DNA of 9,893 nt, from positions 1 through 9,893 of the forward strand of contig JAISCG010000017.1 of NCBI GenBank assembly GCA_031265715.1, in the 5' to 3' direction. The stretch comes from Holosporaceae bacterium (GTDB lineage: Bacteria > Pseudomonadota > Alphaproteobacteria > UBA3830). Made by a program: the position numbers and the translations under genes. Shown here piece after piece: positions 1 through 6,181 of the stretch. Position 1 is the first letter of the stretch; each line of letters starts with the position of its first letter. The notes beneath the pieces were generated by a model. That model did no database searches. It had not been told where the DNA came from and saw only the letters and a program-made list of their open reading frames with translations.

Positions 1-1026
1 GCTCTTTCCGAAGAAGGGTATCAAAAAAACGTTTTTGCTTTTCGCGCAATAAATCTTATCGCGAAATCAATTGCATCAATTCCGATTGTAATAAGAAATC
101 CCGAAAGCAAAAAAGAAGATGAAACTTTAACGAAAATTTTTAACAGACCAAACGATTTGCAAACAAAAAGTTCGTTTTTAGAAAGCGTAATCAGCAGTCT
201 TTTAATATCCGGAAACGCGTTCGTGCACTGCAACGATCTCGACGAACTTCATTGTCTGCGCAGCGATCGCGTCCGAATAGTTCCGAACAAAAATAACACC
301 TCCGTAAGCTCATATATATATAGTGTGGATTCTTCAAAATTCTCACTTGAAAAAGAAGACGTCTTTCATTTGAAATTTTTTAATCCGCTGAACGATTGGT
401 ACGGATTCGGTCCGTTGCAGGCAGCGTCCCACGCCATCGATCAATATAATGAAATGTCGAAACACAATCTTTCGATTTTGCAAAACGGAGGACGTCCGTC
501 CGGCTGTCTGGTCGTAAAAAACGCGGAAAATCTGACGGATGAACAGCGTCAGCAATTGCGATCGGATATTCATGAAGCCTACGAAGGAAGTGCAAATTCC
601 GGGAAAATCATGGTTCTGGAGGGCGGACTCGAATGGAAAGAAATGGGACTTTCTCAAAAGGACATGGATTTCAGCACCGGAAAAAATATCGCCGCCCGGG
701 AAATCGCGCAGGCATTCGGAGTTCCCCCGATACTGCTCGGCATCACGGGAGATTCCTCATTTTCAAGTTATAAAGAAGCGCGATTATTTCTCTGGGAAGA
801 TACGATTCTGCCGCTTACGGATTTTATCCGGGCAGAATTCGAAAATTGGTTTTCGTTCAGATTCAAAAACCCCGTCGAGATGCATTTCGATTCGGAGGCA
901 ATCCACGCCCTCATATCTCGGCGCGAAAATTTGTGGAGCAAAATATCAAACGCGGATTTCCTGACCGTAAACGAAAAAAGGGAAATTTTGGGATATCCGC
1001 CAATCAACGAAGGAGACAAACAATGA
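1..1026 (+). CDS. Phage portal protein, HK97/GTA type (5' partial)
   Basis: This is most of a portal protein, the ring at the capsid vertex through which DNA is packaged and to which the neck attaches. The frame is open from base 1, so the N-terminus lies outside the window; 341 residues are visible, against roughly 380-430 for HK97-type portals. Family-typical blocks include FHLKFFNPLNDWYGFGPLQA near residues 122-141, followed by a helical stretch ending in ILQNGGRPSG, and the C-terminal FGVPPILLGITGDSSF around residues 239-254 followed by a helix with LPLTDFIRAEFE. The stop TGA overlaps the protease start in an ATGA arrangement, so translation is probably coupled. No frameshift or internal stop is visible. 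A terminase large subunit gene would be expected just left of the window. The portal family call is secure; whether this is a prophage or a GTA cannot be told from this gene. Confidence 0.93.
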   Translation, partial: ALSEEGYQKNVFAFRAINLIAKSIASIPIVIRNPESKKEDETLTKIFNRPNDLQTKSSFLESVISSLLISGNAFVHCNDLDELHCLRSDRVRIVPNKNNTSVSSYIYSVDSSKFSLEKEDVFHLKFFNPLNDWYGFGPLQAASHAIDQYNEMSKHNLSILQNGGRPSGCLVVKNAENLTDEQRQQLRSDIHEAYEGSANSGKIMVLEGGLEWKEMGLSQKDMDFSTGKNIAAREIAQAFGVPPILLGITGDSSFSSYKEARLFLWEDTILPLTDFIRAEFENWFSFRFKNPVEMHFDSEAIHALISRRENLWSKISNADFLTVNEKREILGYPPINEGDKQ

Positions 1027-1541
1027 AATATTCAGCGCCTGATTTGCGCCTGAAATCAATAAACGAAAGCGGAGAAATTTCCGGCTACGCCAGCGTGTTC
1101 GGAATTGTGGACGGACAGGGCGACGTAGTGCTGAGCGGCGCATTCAAAAATGCGATCGCGGATTTTCACGCCGGAAAAAAACCGAAATTGCTCTGGCAGC
1201 ATGACACACATTCCCCCGTCGGATTGATTGAGGAAATTTTCGAAGACAATCACGGTCTTTTTATAAAAGGAAAACTTCTTCTGGAAATTCCGAAGGCGCG
1301 GGAGGTGTATCTTCTGCTGAAAAACGGAGCAATTGATGGTTTTTCCATCGGATACAGAATCAAAAACAACTATTTCAAAGACGGAAAACAATATCTGACC
1401 GACGTCGAACTGCCTGAAATATCAATCGTAACTTTTCCGGCATGCGAAGAAGCAACGGTTGATGAAGTAAAATCGATTGACGACACTCTCGGCAAAATCC
1501 GCGCAATATCCGCAAAAATAAGGAGAAAAATAAATGAATAA
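1023..1541 (+). CDS. HK97-family prohead (maturation) protease
   Basis: A 172-residue serine protease of the HK97 prohead protease family (Peptidase_S78), which cleaves the capsid protein's N-terminal scaffolding arm during head maturation. The start is the ATG of the ATGA overlap with the portal stop; the open frame extends further upstream only because it runs inside the portal gene. Visible family features are GYASVFGIVDGQGDVV near residues 21-36, the catalytic His in LLWQHD (H60), the catalytic Ser in GAIDGFSIGYR (S108), and LPEISIVTFPA at 130-140. Length matches the family. The stop overlaps the next ATG by eight bases. It sits, as usual, directly between portal and capsid. Because both catalytic residues are present, the enzyme should be active. 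Confidence 0.93.
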   Translation: MKYSAPDLRLKSINESGEISGYASVFGIVDGQGDVVLSGAFKNAIADFHAGKKPKLLWQHDTHSPVGLIEEIFEDNHGLFIKGKLLLEIPKAREVYLLLKNGAIDGFSIGYRIKNNYFKDGKQYLTDVELPEISIVTFPACEEATVDEVKSIDDTLGKIRAISAKIRRKINE

Positions 1542-2655
1542 AGACATAGACAACGCCATCTCGGAATTGAACAACACAGTGGACGAATTAATTAAAAGCA
1601 ATGAAATGAAAATCAGAAAAACGGAGATTAATATGACAAAAAATAACACAAATAAAACAATGCCTCTCTCGGAAAATTTAAACGGAGATTTTTGCGCAAA
1701 ATTCTCTTTCGGAGATTATATTCGAAAGGGAAAAGACGATTTTTTGAAAAAATCACTCAGCGATAGCGACGATTCCTGCGGAACACTTTTTATCCCGCAG
1801 GAAATTGCCCTGCGCATCAACGAAAAATTAAAATATCTCTCGCCGATGCGCGCAATCGCAAAAATTGTTACCGTATCTTCCAACGCCGTCGAACTGCTGA
1901 CGGATCATAAAATGCCGGACGCCGGATGGGTCGCGCGACACGACGGAGAACGCGAAGAAACCGATTCGCCGGAAATACAAAAAATCAAAATCCCGGCGCA
2001 TGAAATATACGCCAAGCCGAAGGTCAGCCAAAAATTGCTGGACGATTCGCTGATAAATGTCGAAGAGTGGCTGATTTCAAAAGTCGCGGAAAAAATCGCC
2101 GCGCTGGAAAATGACGCGTTCATCAACGGATCGGGACAGGAAAGACCTCTCGGTTTTCTCAAAACGGAATCCGAGGAGGGAGAATCAAGAAACGCCGGAA
2201 CGCTGCGACATTTTTGCAGCGGAGCGCCGGGAGCGTTCACGGACAACGATTCCGCGATCAATATTTTGATTGATATGACCTGCGCACTCAGGCCGATTTA
2301 CGCGAAAAATGCAAAGTGGATAATGTCCAGATCCGCTCTGGCCGAAATCAGAAAATTGCGCAATCAGGACGGAACGCTTCTCTGGCAGCCGTCTTTTTCG
2401 GAGGCAAGTCCGTCGACATTGCTCGGATATCCGGTAATTATCGATGACGACATGCCGGCGCTTGTCAACGAAAACGAATCGACGTCGATTGCATTCGGAG
2501 ATTTTTATTCCGGATATCAAATTGTGGATCGCCAGGGATTGAAAATTTTGCGAGATCCGTACACGTCAAAACCGTTCGTCGAATTTTATATAACCAAACG
2601 CACCGGCGGCGCCGTCACAGATTTTGACGCAATTAACTTATTGAAATTTAAATAA
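1534..2655 (+). CDS. Major capsid protein, HK97 fold
   Basis: A 373-residue HK97-fold major capsid protein (Phage_capsid family), the shell subunit of the head. The first ~80 residues are charged and predicted helical, matching the delta/scaffold arm removed by the upstream protease; the mature core would begin near GTLFIPQEIALRI (83-95). Further family features are the E-loop and spine region around 120-170, AALENDAFINGSGQERPLGFL (189-209) and LLGYPVIIDDDMP (296-308), and the C-terminal RTGGAVTDFDAI. The ATG at 1534 has AAGGAG at 1520-1525. A second in-frame ATG at 1633 (residue 34) also has GGAG a few bases upstream and could give a shorter product. The frame is intact. A 29-base gap with a TAA-poly(A) stretch follows before the connector gene. 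Confidence 0.94.
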   Translation: MNKDIDNAISELNNTVDELIKSNEMKIRKTEINMTKNNTNKTMPLSENLNGDFCAKFSFGDYIRKGKDDFLKKSLSDSDDSCGTLFIPQEIALRINEKLKYLSPMRAIAKIVTVSSNAVELLTDHKMPDAGWVARHDGEREETDSPEIQKIKIPAHEIYAKPKVSQKLLDDSLINVEEWLISKVAEKIAALENDAFINGSGQERPLGFLKTESEEGESRNAGTLRHFCSGAPGAFTDNDSAINILIDMTCALRPIYAKNAKWIMSRSALAEIRKLRNQDGTLLWQPSFSEASPSTLLGYPVIIDDDMPALVNENESTSIAFGDFYSGYQIVDRQGLKILRDPYTSKPFVEFYITKRTGGAVTDFDAINLLKFK

Positions 2656-2684
2656 AAAAAATTTTTGGAATGCGGGAGAAAAAA

Positions 2685-3284
2685 ATGCAGCTGAATCTTA
2701 TTGAAGGACCGACAAGCGAAATCATCACGGTTGATGAAGTAAAAAATTATTTGAGGATTGATCATGATGTTGACGATAATTTAATTTCTGTTTTTATTAA
2801 ATCGACTCGAGAAGCAATCGAATCAATTATTCAAAAAATCATCATGAAACAGACCTGGGAATATGTGATTAAAAATCAACCGCTTAGCAGCTTTTATTTT
2901 GGCGGCGAAGATTGTCCGAACATGTTTAAAAATACGTTTAAAATTTCACTGCCGAAACCTCCCGTCAGGAACATCATCTGCGTAAAAGCCGGAGAGCACG
3001 AAATAGATACGGCGCAGTGCTCCCTCGACATCATAAACAACAAATTTTGTTTATGCATACACAGCAAACACTTTTTTACGGGAAAAACGAAAATTTCCGT
3101 CAGCGTAAGATACGAAGCGGGAATTTCCGACCGCGTCGAAAATATTCCCTATCAACTGAAATTGGCGAATCTGATGCTGACGGCAAACGCATTTCGCGAA
3201 AGATATTCGTACTCTTCAAACGGCGCCGCTTTTCAGGGAGTCAGACAACTTCTCAGTCCGTTTTTAAATTTGAGGATTATCTGA
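2685..3284 (+). CDS. Head-tail connector, gp6-like (phiE125 gp8 family)
   Basis: A 199-residue head-completion protein of the gp6/phiE125 gp8 type (GTA g6 equivalent), which forms the adaptor ring below the portal. The N-terminal block SEIITVDEVKNYLRIDHDVD followed by DNLISVFIKSTREAIESII is the characteristic start of this family. The C-terminus, with YQLKLANLMLTANAFRERY, is also typical of the long version of the family. An alternative ATG lies five codons upstream at 2670; I prefer 2685 because it starts with the usual MQLNLIEGP and has GGGAGA about five bases upstream, whereas 2670 has little. The next gene starts two bases after the stop, indicating one transcript. Confidence 0.82.
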   Translation: MQLNLIEGPTSEIITVDEVKNYLRIDHDVDDNLISVFIKSTREAIESIIQKIIMKQTWEYVIKNQPLSSFYFGGEDCPNMFKNTFKISLPKPPVRNIICVKAGEHEIDTAQCSLDIINNKFCLCIHSKHFFTGKTKISVSVRYEAGISDRVENIPYQLKLANLMLTANAFRERYSYSSNGAAFQGVRQLLSPFLNLRII

Positions 3285-3286
3285 CC

Positions 3287-3577
3287 ATGCAAAACAAATT
3301 ATTCACAACCCGGGTAAAAATAGAAATCCTCGAGAAAAAATTATCGGCCGAAAATTCGTGGATTTCCGAATACAAACCGTGGAAAGAAATTTGGGCAGCA
3401 ATTTCCCTGAAAAATATTTCCCGCAAAGGCGCTCTGTACATTTTTGCCGTAAAATGGAGGGGAGATTTTCCGCGCGAATTTCGCGCAATTATAAACGACA
3501 GGATCTTTATGCCGACTCAAACGCCGGCGTCGGAAATATCCGAGGATCTTATTTTATTTCACGCAACAACGATATAG
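3287..3577 (+). CDS. Head-tail adaptor / stopper (Phage_H_T_join-like)
   Basis: A 96-residue protein with the layout of head closure/stopper proteins (Phage_H_T_join family; SPP1 gp16, GTA g7). TTRVKIEILEKKL is the opening strand segment, WKEIWAAISLKN (residues 32-43) is the conserved W-x-x-x-W-A core, and a strand-rich second half has FRAIINDRIFMP. Size matches the family (about 100-110 residues). The ATG at 3287 begins two bases after the preceding stop; no clear Shine-Dalgarno is present, so it is probably translated by coupling. The open frame extends upstream to 3017, but that part lies inside the connector gene and is not coding. Assignment rests on position in the cassette plus the W motif. 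The function is reasonably sure; sequence conservation is modest. Confidence 0.72.
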   Translation: MQNKLFTTRVKIEILEKKLSAENSWISEYKPWKEIWAAISLKNISRKGALYIFAVKWRGDFPREFRAIINDRIFMPTQTPASEISEDLILFHATTI

Positions 3578-3589
3578 AAGGAGAACGTT

Positions 3590-3970
3590 ATGATACCATG
3601 GGACTTAGGCATTATAAATGCATTGGGAAAAAAGTTGGAACAGGCAATTTTTCCGTCCGACCCGCCGGAAAAAATGAGATCGACTCCCTATTTGATTTTC
3701 GAATTGCAAAATATATTGCAGGGAGCAAATTTTGTAACAAGGGTAGAATTTACTCTCACCATCGTTGATCAAACGGAAGTCACTTCCTCGAGTTTCAACA
3801 TTATGAGAACAATCAATAAAATTATTTGCAAAGAACTGACTCTGGGGCAGGACAGTTACATCCTTGGCAGCGCCAGAATAAAAACAGATGCAGTCGAAAG
3901 TAAGAAAAACCGTCTCGTATTAAAAATGACGGCAATAATAAAATTGAATGCGATCTACGAAGATGAATAA
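3590..3970 (+). CDS. DUF3168-like tail completion / tail terminator protein
   Basis: A 126-residue protein in the slot of the tail terminator (GTA g8, DUF3168). Members of this group begin with a short helix, MIPWDLGIINALGKKL here, followed by P-x-x-x-x-x-TPYLIFEL (residues 24-40), then beta strands with alternating polar and hydrophobic residues and a central helix FNIMRTINKIICKEL. That layout is visible, ending in the strand RLVLKMTAIIKLNA. A strong ribosome site, AAGGAG at 3578-3583, sits six bases before the ATG, the clearest in the cassette. The stop overlaps by eight bases with a short following ORF. In GTAs and lambdoid phages the major tail protein normally comes next; here it does not obviously do so. 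Family call is inferred from order and architecture. Confidence 0.65.
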   Translation: MIPWDLGIINALGKKLEQAIFPSDPPEKMRSTPYLIFELQNILQGANFVTRVEFTLTIVDQTEVTSSSFNIMRTINKIICKELTLGQDSYILGSARIKTDAVESKKNRLVLKMTAIIKLNAIYEDE

Positions 3971-4067
3971 AGAAAATGAAAAATCCGAAGAAGCGGATGA
4001 TTTTTCCGAGTATTTGGAATATTTGACCAGAATAACTCCCACAACTCTACCGGAATGGATGGATTAA
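3963..4067 (+). CDS. Short acidic 34-residue ORF in the phage cassette
   Basis: A short open frame starting with ATG inside the last codons of the upstream gene (8-base overlap) and ending two bases before the ATG of the next. It encodes 34 residues: an acidic, hydrophilic N-terminal half (MNKENEKSEEADDFSEYLEY) and a C-terminal LTRITPTTLPEWMD. The tight packing is what is expected of a coupled phage gene, and the length fits exactly between neighbours. Only a weak GAAG precedes the start. Its slot resembles that of small tail chaperone-like genes in other phages, but I recognise no family. It could be a chance frame or a shrunken gene remnant. Confidence 0.42.
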   Translation: MNKENEKSEEADDFSEYLEYLTRITPTTLPEWMD

Positions 4068-4069
4068 AA

Positions 4070-4579
4070 ATGAGCGAAACAAATCTTATATTGGGCGTGG
4101 CCGGAATGCCTCCGCAGAGCGCCGGAAATTGTCGGCAGGAATTACTGCCGGTTCCCAACGGTGAATTTAGAAAATCGATAAACGGAGATCTTTTGTATTT
4201 GGAAAACAACGAACGCAAACGATATCGCAGCGTCATCTCCTGCAAAGATATAAATTCGCCTCCGGTTGACGGAATTTGGATCGGAACGCAGCTTACCGTC
4301 GGATGCATTCAAAATTTATGGCAAACAATCGACTCCGGAAAACGGCAAATTCACCTCATCCGACCGCCGGTCTCCGGATCGGTTTGCGTCATCAACGACC
4401 GCGGAGAAGCCGTAAGATTTGTATTGGAAGATGATGACGTAAAACTTTCCGAAACCTTTGAAGAAAAAGTTTTCGTGTGTTTTCGACCGTGGTTAATTAC
4501 GCGAGTCGTGGATTTTTCGCTGGAAACCAACGAATGGGGGATGTCGGGAGGGTGGAAATTGGTTTTGGAGGAAGTTTAA
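4070..4579 (+). CDS. Phage-type protein of unknown role, last gene of head cassette
   Basis: A 169-residue protein (five residues longer if the ATG at 4055 is used). I do not assign it to a named family. It is mostly strand-like: FRKSINGDLLYLENNERKRY near residues 38-57, then SVISCKDINSPPVDGIWIGTQL and a C-terminal block with FVCFRPWLITRVVDFSLETN, then GGWKLVLEEV at the end. That architecture (one domain of beta strands ending in a Leu-Glu-Glu-Val strand) and its position behind the tail terminator suggest a structural tail or neck protein, possibly taking the tail-tube slot; this is inference. GGATGGA lies a few bases ahead of the ATG at 4070, and the preceding short ORF stops two bases before it. 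It is the last phage-like gene before rplS; frame and codons look intact. Confidence 0.6.
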   Translation: MSETNLILGVAGMPPQSAGNCRQELLPVPNGEFRKSINGDLLYLENNERKRYRSVISCKDINSPPVDGIWIGTQLTVGCIQNLWQTIDSGKRQIHLIRPPVSGSVCVINDRGEAVRFVLEDDDVKLSETFEEKVFVCFRPWLITRVVDFSLETNEWGMSGGWKLVLEEV

Positions 4580-4754
4580 CCTTGTCGGGGAGGAGTAATT
4601 TTCTCCCAGCTTGGGCGTCAAAAATGTATTACTGAAACTTCAAGATGGAAGAAGATCCGACAGGTGGTGAGAGTGGTAAGTTGCGCGCAAAAAAAAGCTT
4701 GATTTTTTATCATTATTATGGTATCAGATGTCCTGGTTACGTTGGGAAGATGAT
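4580..4754 (+). other. Boundary between phage cassette and rplS, no gene
   Basis: No credible gene is present. Just after the phage stop, GGGAG (4588-4592) and CTCCC (4603-4607) can form a five-bp stem, and CCCA/TGGG (4605-4615) gives a competing one; neither has a T-run, so a terminator is doubtful. Short frames reading through 4600-4700 are interrupted by stops and do not resemble TrmD, which often precedes rplS. A candidate rplS promoter lies at the right end. This stretch is where the phage-derived and chromosomal DNA meet. Confidence 0.5.
4699..4727 (+). promoter_or_regulatory. Candidate rplS promoter
   Basis: TTGATT at 4699-4704 and TATCAG at 4722-4727 are 17 bases apart, a sigma70-like spacing with a good -35 and a weak -10. 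The AT-rich spacer and the position 28 bases ahead of the rplS ATG make it plausible that rplS is transcribed independently of the phage cassette. No experimental or comparative support. Confidence 0.35.
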
Positions 4755-5156
4755 ATGAATATACTTCAGAATTTTGAAAAAAAAGAGATAGAGCGGTTGT
4801 CGGCTGATAGGGTGATTCCGACGTTTGCTCCCGGAGACACGCTAAAGGTGTTGGTGAAGGTTGTTGACGGAGAGAAGGAGCGCATGCAGTCATTCGAGGG
4901 AGTGTGTATTGCACGTCGCAATCGAGGCCTCGGATCTTCTTTGACCGTGAGGAAGATTTCCTTCGGAGAGGGGGTCGAGAGGGTTTTTCCGCTGTATTCT
5001 CCGAATATTAAGGTGGAAGTTGTTCGTCGTGGAATTGTCAGAAGGGCGAAGCTGTATTATTTGTGGGGAAGGCTCGGGAAATCAGCCAGAATTGCTGAAA
5101 AGAATACCTATGCCGATAAAACGGCAGCGGCAGCGACGACAGCAACCGCAGAGTAG
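4755..5156 (+). CDS. rplS: 50S ribosomal protein L19
   Basis: Ribosomal protein L19, which sits at the 30S-50S interface of the ribosome. The 133-residue product shows the full family sequence: MNILQNFEKKEIERL start, the PGDTLKVLVKVVDGEKER strand pair, QSFEGVCIARRNRG, LTVRKISFGEGVERVFPLYS, and VVRRGIVRRAKLYYL followed by GKSARIAEK. The EGVCIAR and FPLYSP wording is what alphaproteobacterial L19 proteins show. The start at 4755 is chosen over an in-frame ATG at 4728 because it matches the conserved L19 N-terminus and has GGGAAG five bases upstream. The C-terminal tail is extended and Ala/Thr-rich (AAAATTATAE), a common lineage-specific addition. In most proteobacteria rplS follows rpsP-rimM-trmD; here phage head genes occupy the upstream side. 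Confidence 0.98.
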   Translation: MNILQNFEKKEIERLSADRVIPTFAPGDTLKVLVKVVDGEKERMQSFEGVCIARRNRGLGSSLTVRKISFGEGVERVFPLYSPNIKVEVVRRGIVRRAKLYYLWGRLGKSARIAEKNTYADKTAAAATTATAE

Positions 5157-5164
5157 TTTTTTAT

Positions 5165-5494
5165 TTGATTCCGCCGGAAATTACCGAATTTTGCAGTTTT
5201 GTCGGCGGAAAAACTCATATCGCGATTCGCGTTACGACGCGGGCGTCGCAAAATGCCGTAACTGGAGTGAGAGACGGACAGCTTTTGGTTTCCGTCACGG
5301 CGATTCCCGAAAATAATAAGGCGAATCTGGAAGTCGTAAAATTGCTGAGCAAGACGTTCGGAATCGCAAAATCTAAGGTGTGCGTAGTTTCCGGAGCAAA
5401 ATGCAGAACGAAGGTCGTGTGCATCGATGGGATTGTTGAAATGCAAAATATAATTTCGGCGTTCGATGACCGGGAAAAGAAACGGAAGGTTTAG
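5165..5494 (+). CDS. DUF167 / YggU-family protein
   Basis: A 109-residue member of the DUF167 (YggU, UPF0235) family, small conserved proteins of uncertain biochemical function. The core is clear: HIAIRVTTRASQNAVTGV, then DGQLLVSVTAIPENNKAN (with the conserved P-x-x-x-x-A-N), LEVVKLLSKTFGIAKSKV, and the closing strand SGAKCRTKVVCIDG. The likely start is a TTG at 5165, eight bases behind the rplS stop; no convincing Shine-Dalgarno is visible, so translation may be coupled to rplS. A C-terminal basic tail (DDREKKRKV) follows the domain. In alphaproteobacteria this family often sits among housekeeping genes. Family call is firm; the exact start is less so. Confidence 0.88.
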   Translation: MIPPEITEFCSFVGGKTHIAIRVTTRASQNAVTGVRDGQLLVSVTAIPENNKANLEVVKLLSKTFGIAKSKVCVVSGAKCRTKVVCIDGIVEMQNIISAFDDREKKRKV

Positions 5495-5518
5495 AATTTA
5501 ATTCGTAAAACAGAAGTT

Positions 5519-5548
5519 TTGGTCTTGCAAAATTATCTGATATATTAT
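5519..5548 (+). promoter_or_regulatory. Candidate tRNA-Ala promoter
   Basis: TTGGTC (5519-5524) and TATTAT (5543-5548) are 18 bases apart; transcription would start about eight bases ahead of the mature tRNA 5' end. An alternative -10, TATATT, overlaps at 5541-5546. Plausible by position only. Confidence 0.35.
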
Positions 5549-5563
5549 TCAATACATCCGAAA

Positions 5564-5639
5564 GGGGTCGTAGCTCAATTGGTAGAGCGCTACAATGGCA
5601 TTGTAGAGGTCGGGGGTTCGATTCCCCCCGGCTCCACCA
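5564..5639 (+). tRNA. tRNA-Ala (anticodon GGC)
   Basis: A 76-base tRNA with the CCA end encoded. The acceptor stem GGGGTCG pairs with CGGCTCC and contains the G3:U70 wobble pair, the identity element for alanyl-tRNA synthetase. The anticodon arm has stem CTACA/TGTAG and loop ATGGCAT, giving anticodon GGC at 5597-5599, which reads GCC and GCU. The T arm is GGGGG-TTCGATT-CCCCC. A run of six T at 5642-5647 follows and could serve in transcription termination. The 3' end of tRNA genes is a common integration site for mobile elements, and an accessory segment does begin here. I find no second copy of the tRNA 3' end in the window. Confidence 0.97.
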
Positions 5640-5767
5640 CGTTTTTTGGCAAGTTTGAGGATTTGCAGGTTATCCTATGCGGATAATTACCACAAAATAC
5701 CGCTGCGACAGAGGCTTCTACGGGTTTGGTATTAATATAAAACGACAAAACCATTTTTCGCATAAAT

Positions 5768-5842
5768 TCTCCAAAATGTAAATTTACTCTCCAAATCTCC
5801 AAAAATTCTCCAAACACGGGGAGTCGGAGAATTATCTCCAAT
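5768..5842 (+). repeat. Cluster of TCTCCAAA direct repeats
   Basis: The eight-base word TCTCCAAA occurs exactly at 5768-5775, 5788-5795, 5796-5803 and 5807-5814, with a fifth near-copy (TCTCCAAT) at 5835-5842. Read on the minus strand it is TTTGGAGA. Spacings of 20, 8 and 11 bases are irregular, so this is not a CRISPR or a simple tandem array. It could be a cluster of protein binding sites or degenerate low-complexity sequence. Confidence 0.6.
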
Positions 5843-5848
5843 CGACTC
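5821..5848 (+). other. Hairpin next to the TCTCCAAA repeats
   Basis: GAGTCG (5821-5826) pairs with CGACTC (5843-5848), and directly inside GAGA (5827-5830) pairs with TCTC (5835-5838) around the loop ATTA, leaving CAAT as a bulge on one side. This gives ten base pairs. No T-run follows on the plus strand, and on the minus strand the following bases are not T-rich, so it is not a standard intrinsic terminator. Confidence 0.45.
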
Positions 5849-6181
5849 TTGCAGAGGATATTTGGTGTTTTTGTCTAAAATCCTGACTAAAAAGTTCGAC
5901 CAAAATGACTGGGGTACCAATCGATTCGAACACGAACTTCCGAAAATCTCCATTCCCCTGTGGTAGATTTTGTTGTGGTTTGAGGGTGATTTTGTGGTGT
6001 CGAAAAATGGAAAGGACAAGCGGTAGGTGGATGTCCGTTGTTCACGGATATATTTTGCATTTTTTTATAAATATTTTTGTTTTTTACTTTTTGTTGAGTT
6101 TTGTGAAGTATGATGGTCTGTAAGAGTAGTTAAAGTGTTTTCCGTAAAAATATAACTTAAATTTGCAAAGGGAGAAAAATA

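Larger units (their letters stand above)
5640..6181 (+). other. Long intergenic stretch after tRNA-Ala, no supported gene
   Basis: No convincing gene in 542 bases. Left part: T6 at 5642-5647 and a perfect hairpin TTATCC-TATGC-GGATAA at 5670-5686. Middle: the TCTCCAAA word cluster and a hairpin (separate entries). Right: a very T-rich tract at 6055-6095 and a -10-like TATGAT at 6109-6114 without a good -35, which could help drive the 569-codon gene. The frames here (a 95-codon frame on the minus strand, 72 codons on the plus strand) lack ribosome sites and recognisable domains. The 5890-6010 portion has a base composition closer to coding DNA and might be relic sequence of an element that entered next to the tRNA; that is a guess. 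Confidence 0.5.

Noticed and set aside
846..1022. N-terminal extension of the protease frame
   Set aside because: Lies inside the portal gene; the protein family starts at the ATGA overlap.
3017..3286. N-terminal extension of the head-tail adaptor frame
   Set aside because: Lies inside the connector gene; extension is Arg/Lys/Ser-rich shadow sequence and does not fit the family length.
4588..4615. Terminator of the phage cassette
   Set aside because: Five-base stem with a ten-base loop and no following T-run; competing weak pairing. Not convincing as an intrinsic terminator.
5590..5841. Minus-strand frame ending in VEPGGIEPPTSTMPL
   Set aside because: The end is an antisense reading of tRNA-Ala; this is a well-known artefact of translating tRNA genes backwards.
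5768..5842. Possible CRISPR array
   Set aside because: The repeat is only eight bases with irregular spacing of 0-12 bases and no spacers of uniform length.
5732..6019. 95-codon minus-strand frame in the intergenic stretch
   Set aside because: No ribosome site, no recognisable domain, overlaps the repeat cluster; Trp/Phe/Arg-rich repeats arise from the TTTGGAGA words. Could be relic DNA but not a supported gene.
5905..6123. 72-codon plus-strand frame with a hydrophobic C-terminus
   Set aside because: No Shine-Dalgarno before the ATG; the hydrophobic end comes from the T-rich tract at 6055-6095, which translates to Phe/Leu/Ile by composition.
5624..6180. Attachment site (duplicate of the tRNA 3' end)
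   Set aside because: I looked for another copy of the last bases of tRNA-Ala downstream; only a partial GATTCGAA-like word near 5929 is seen, too short to be an att core.
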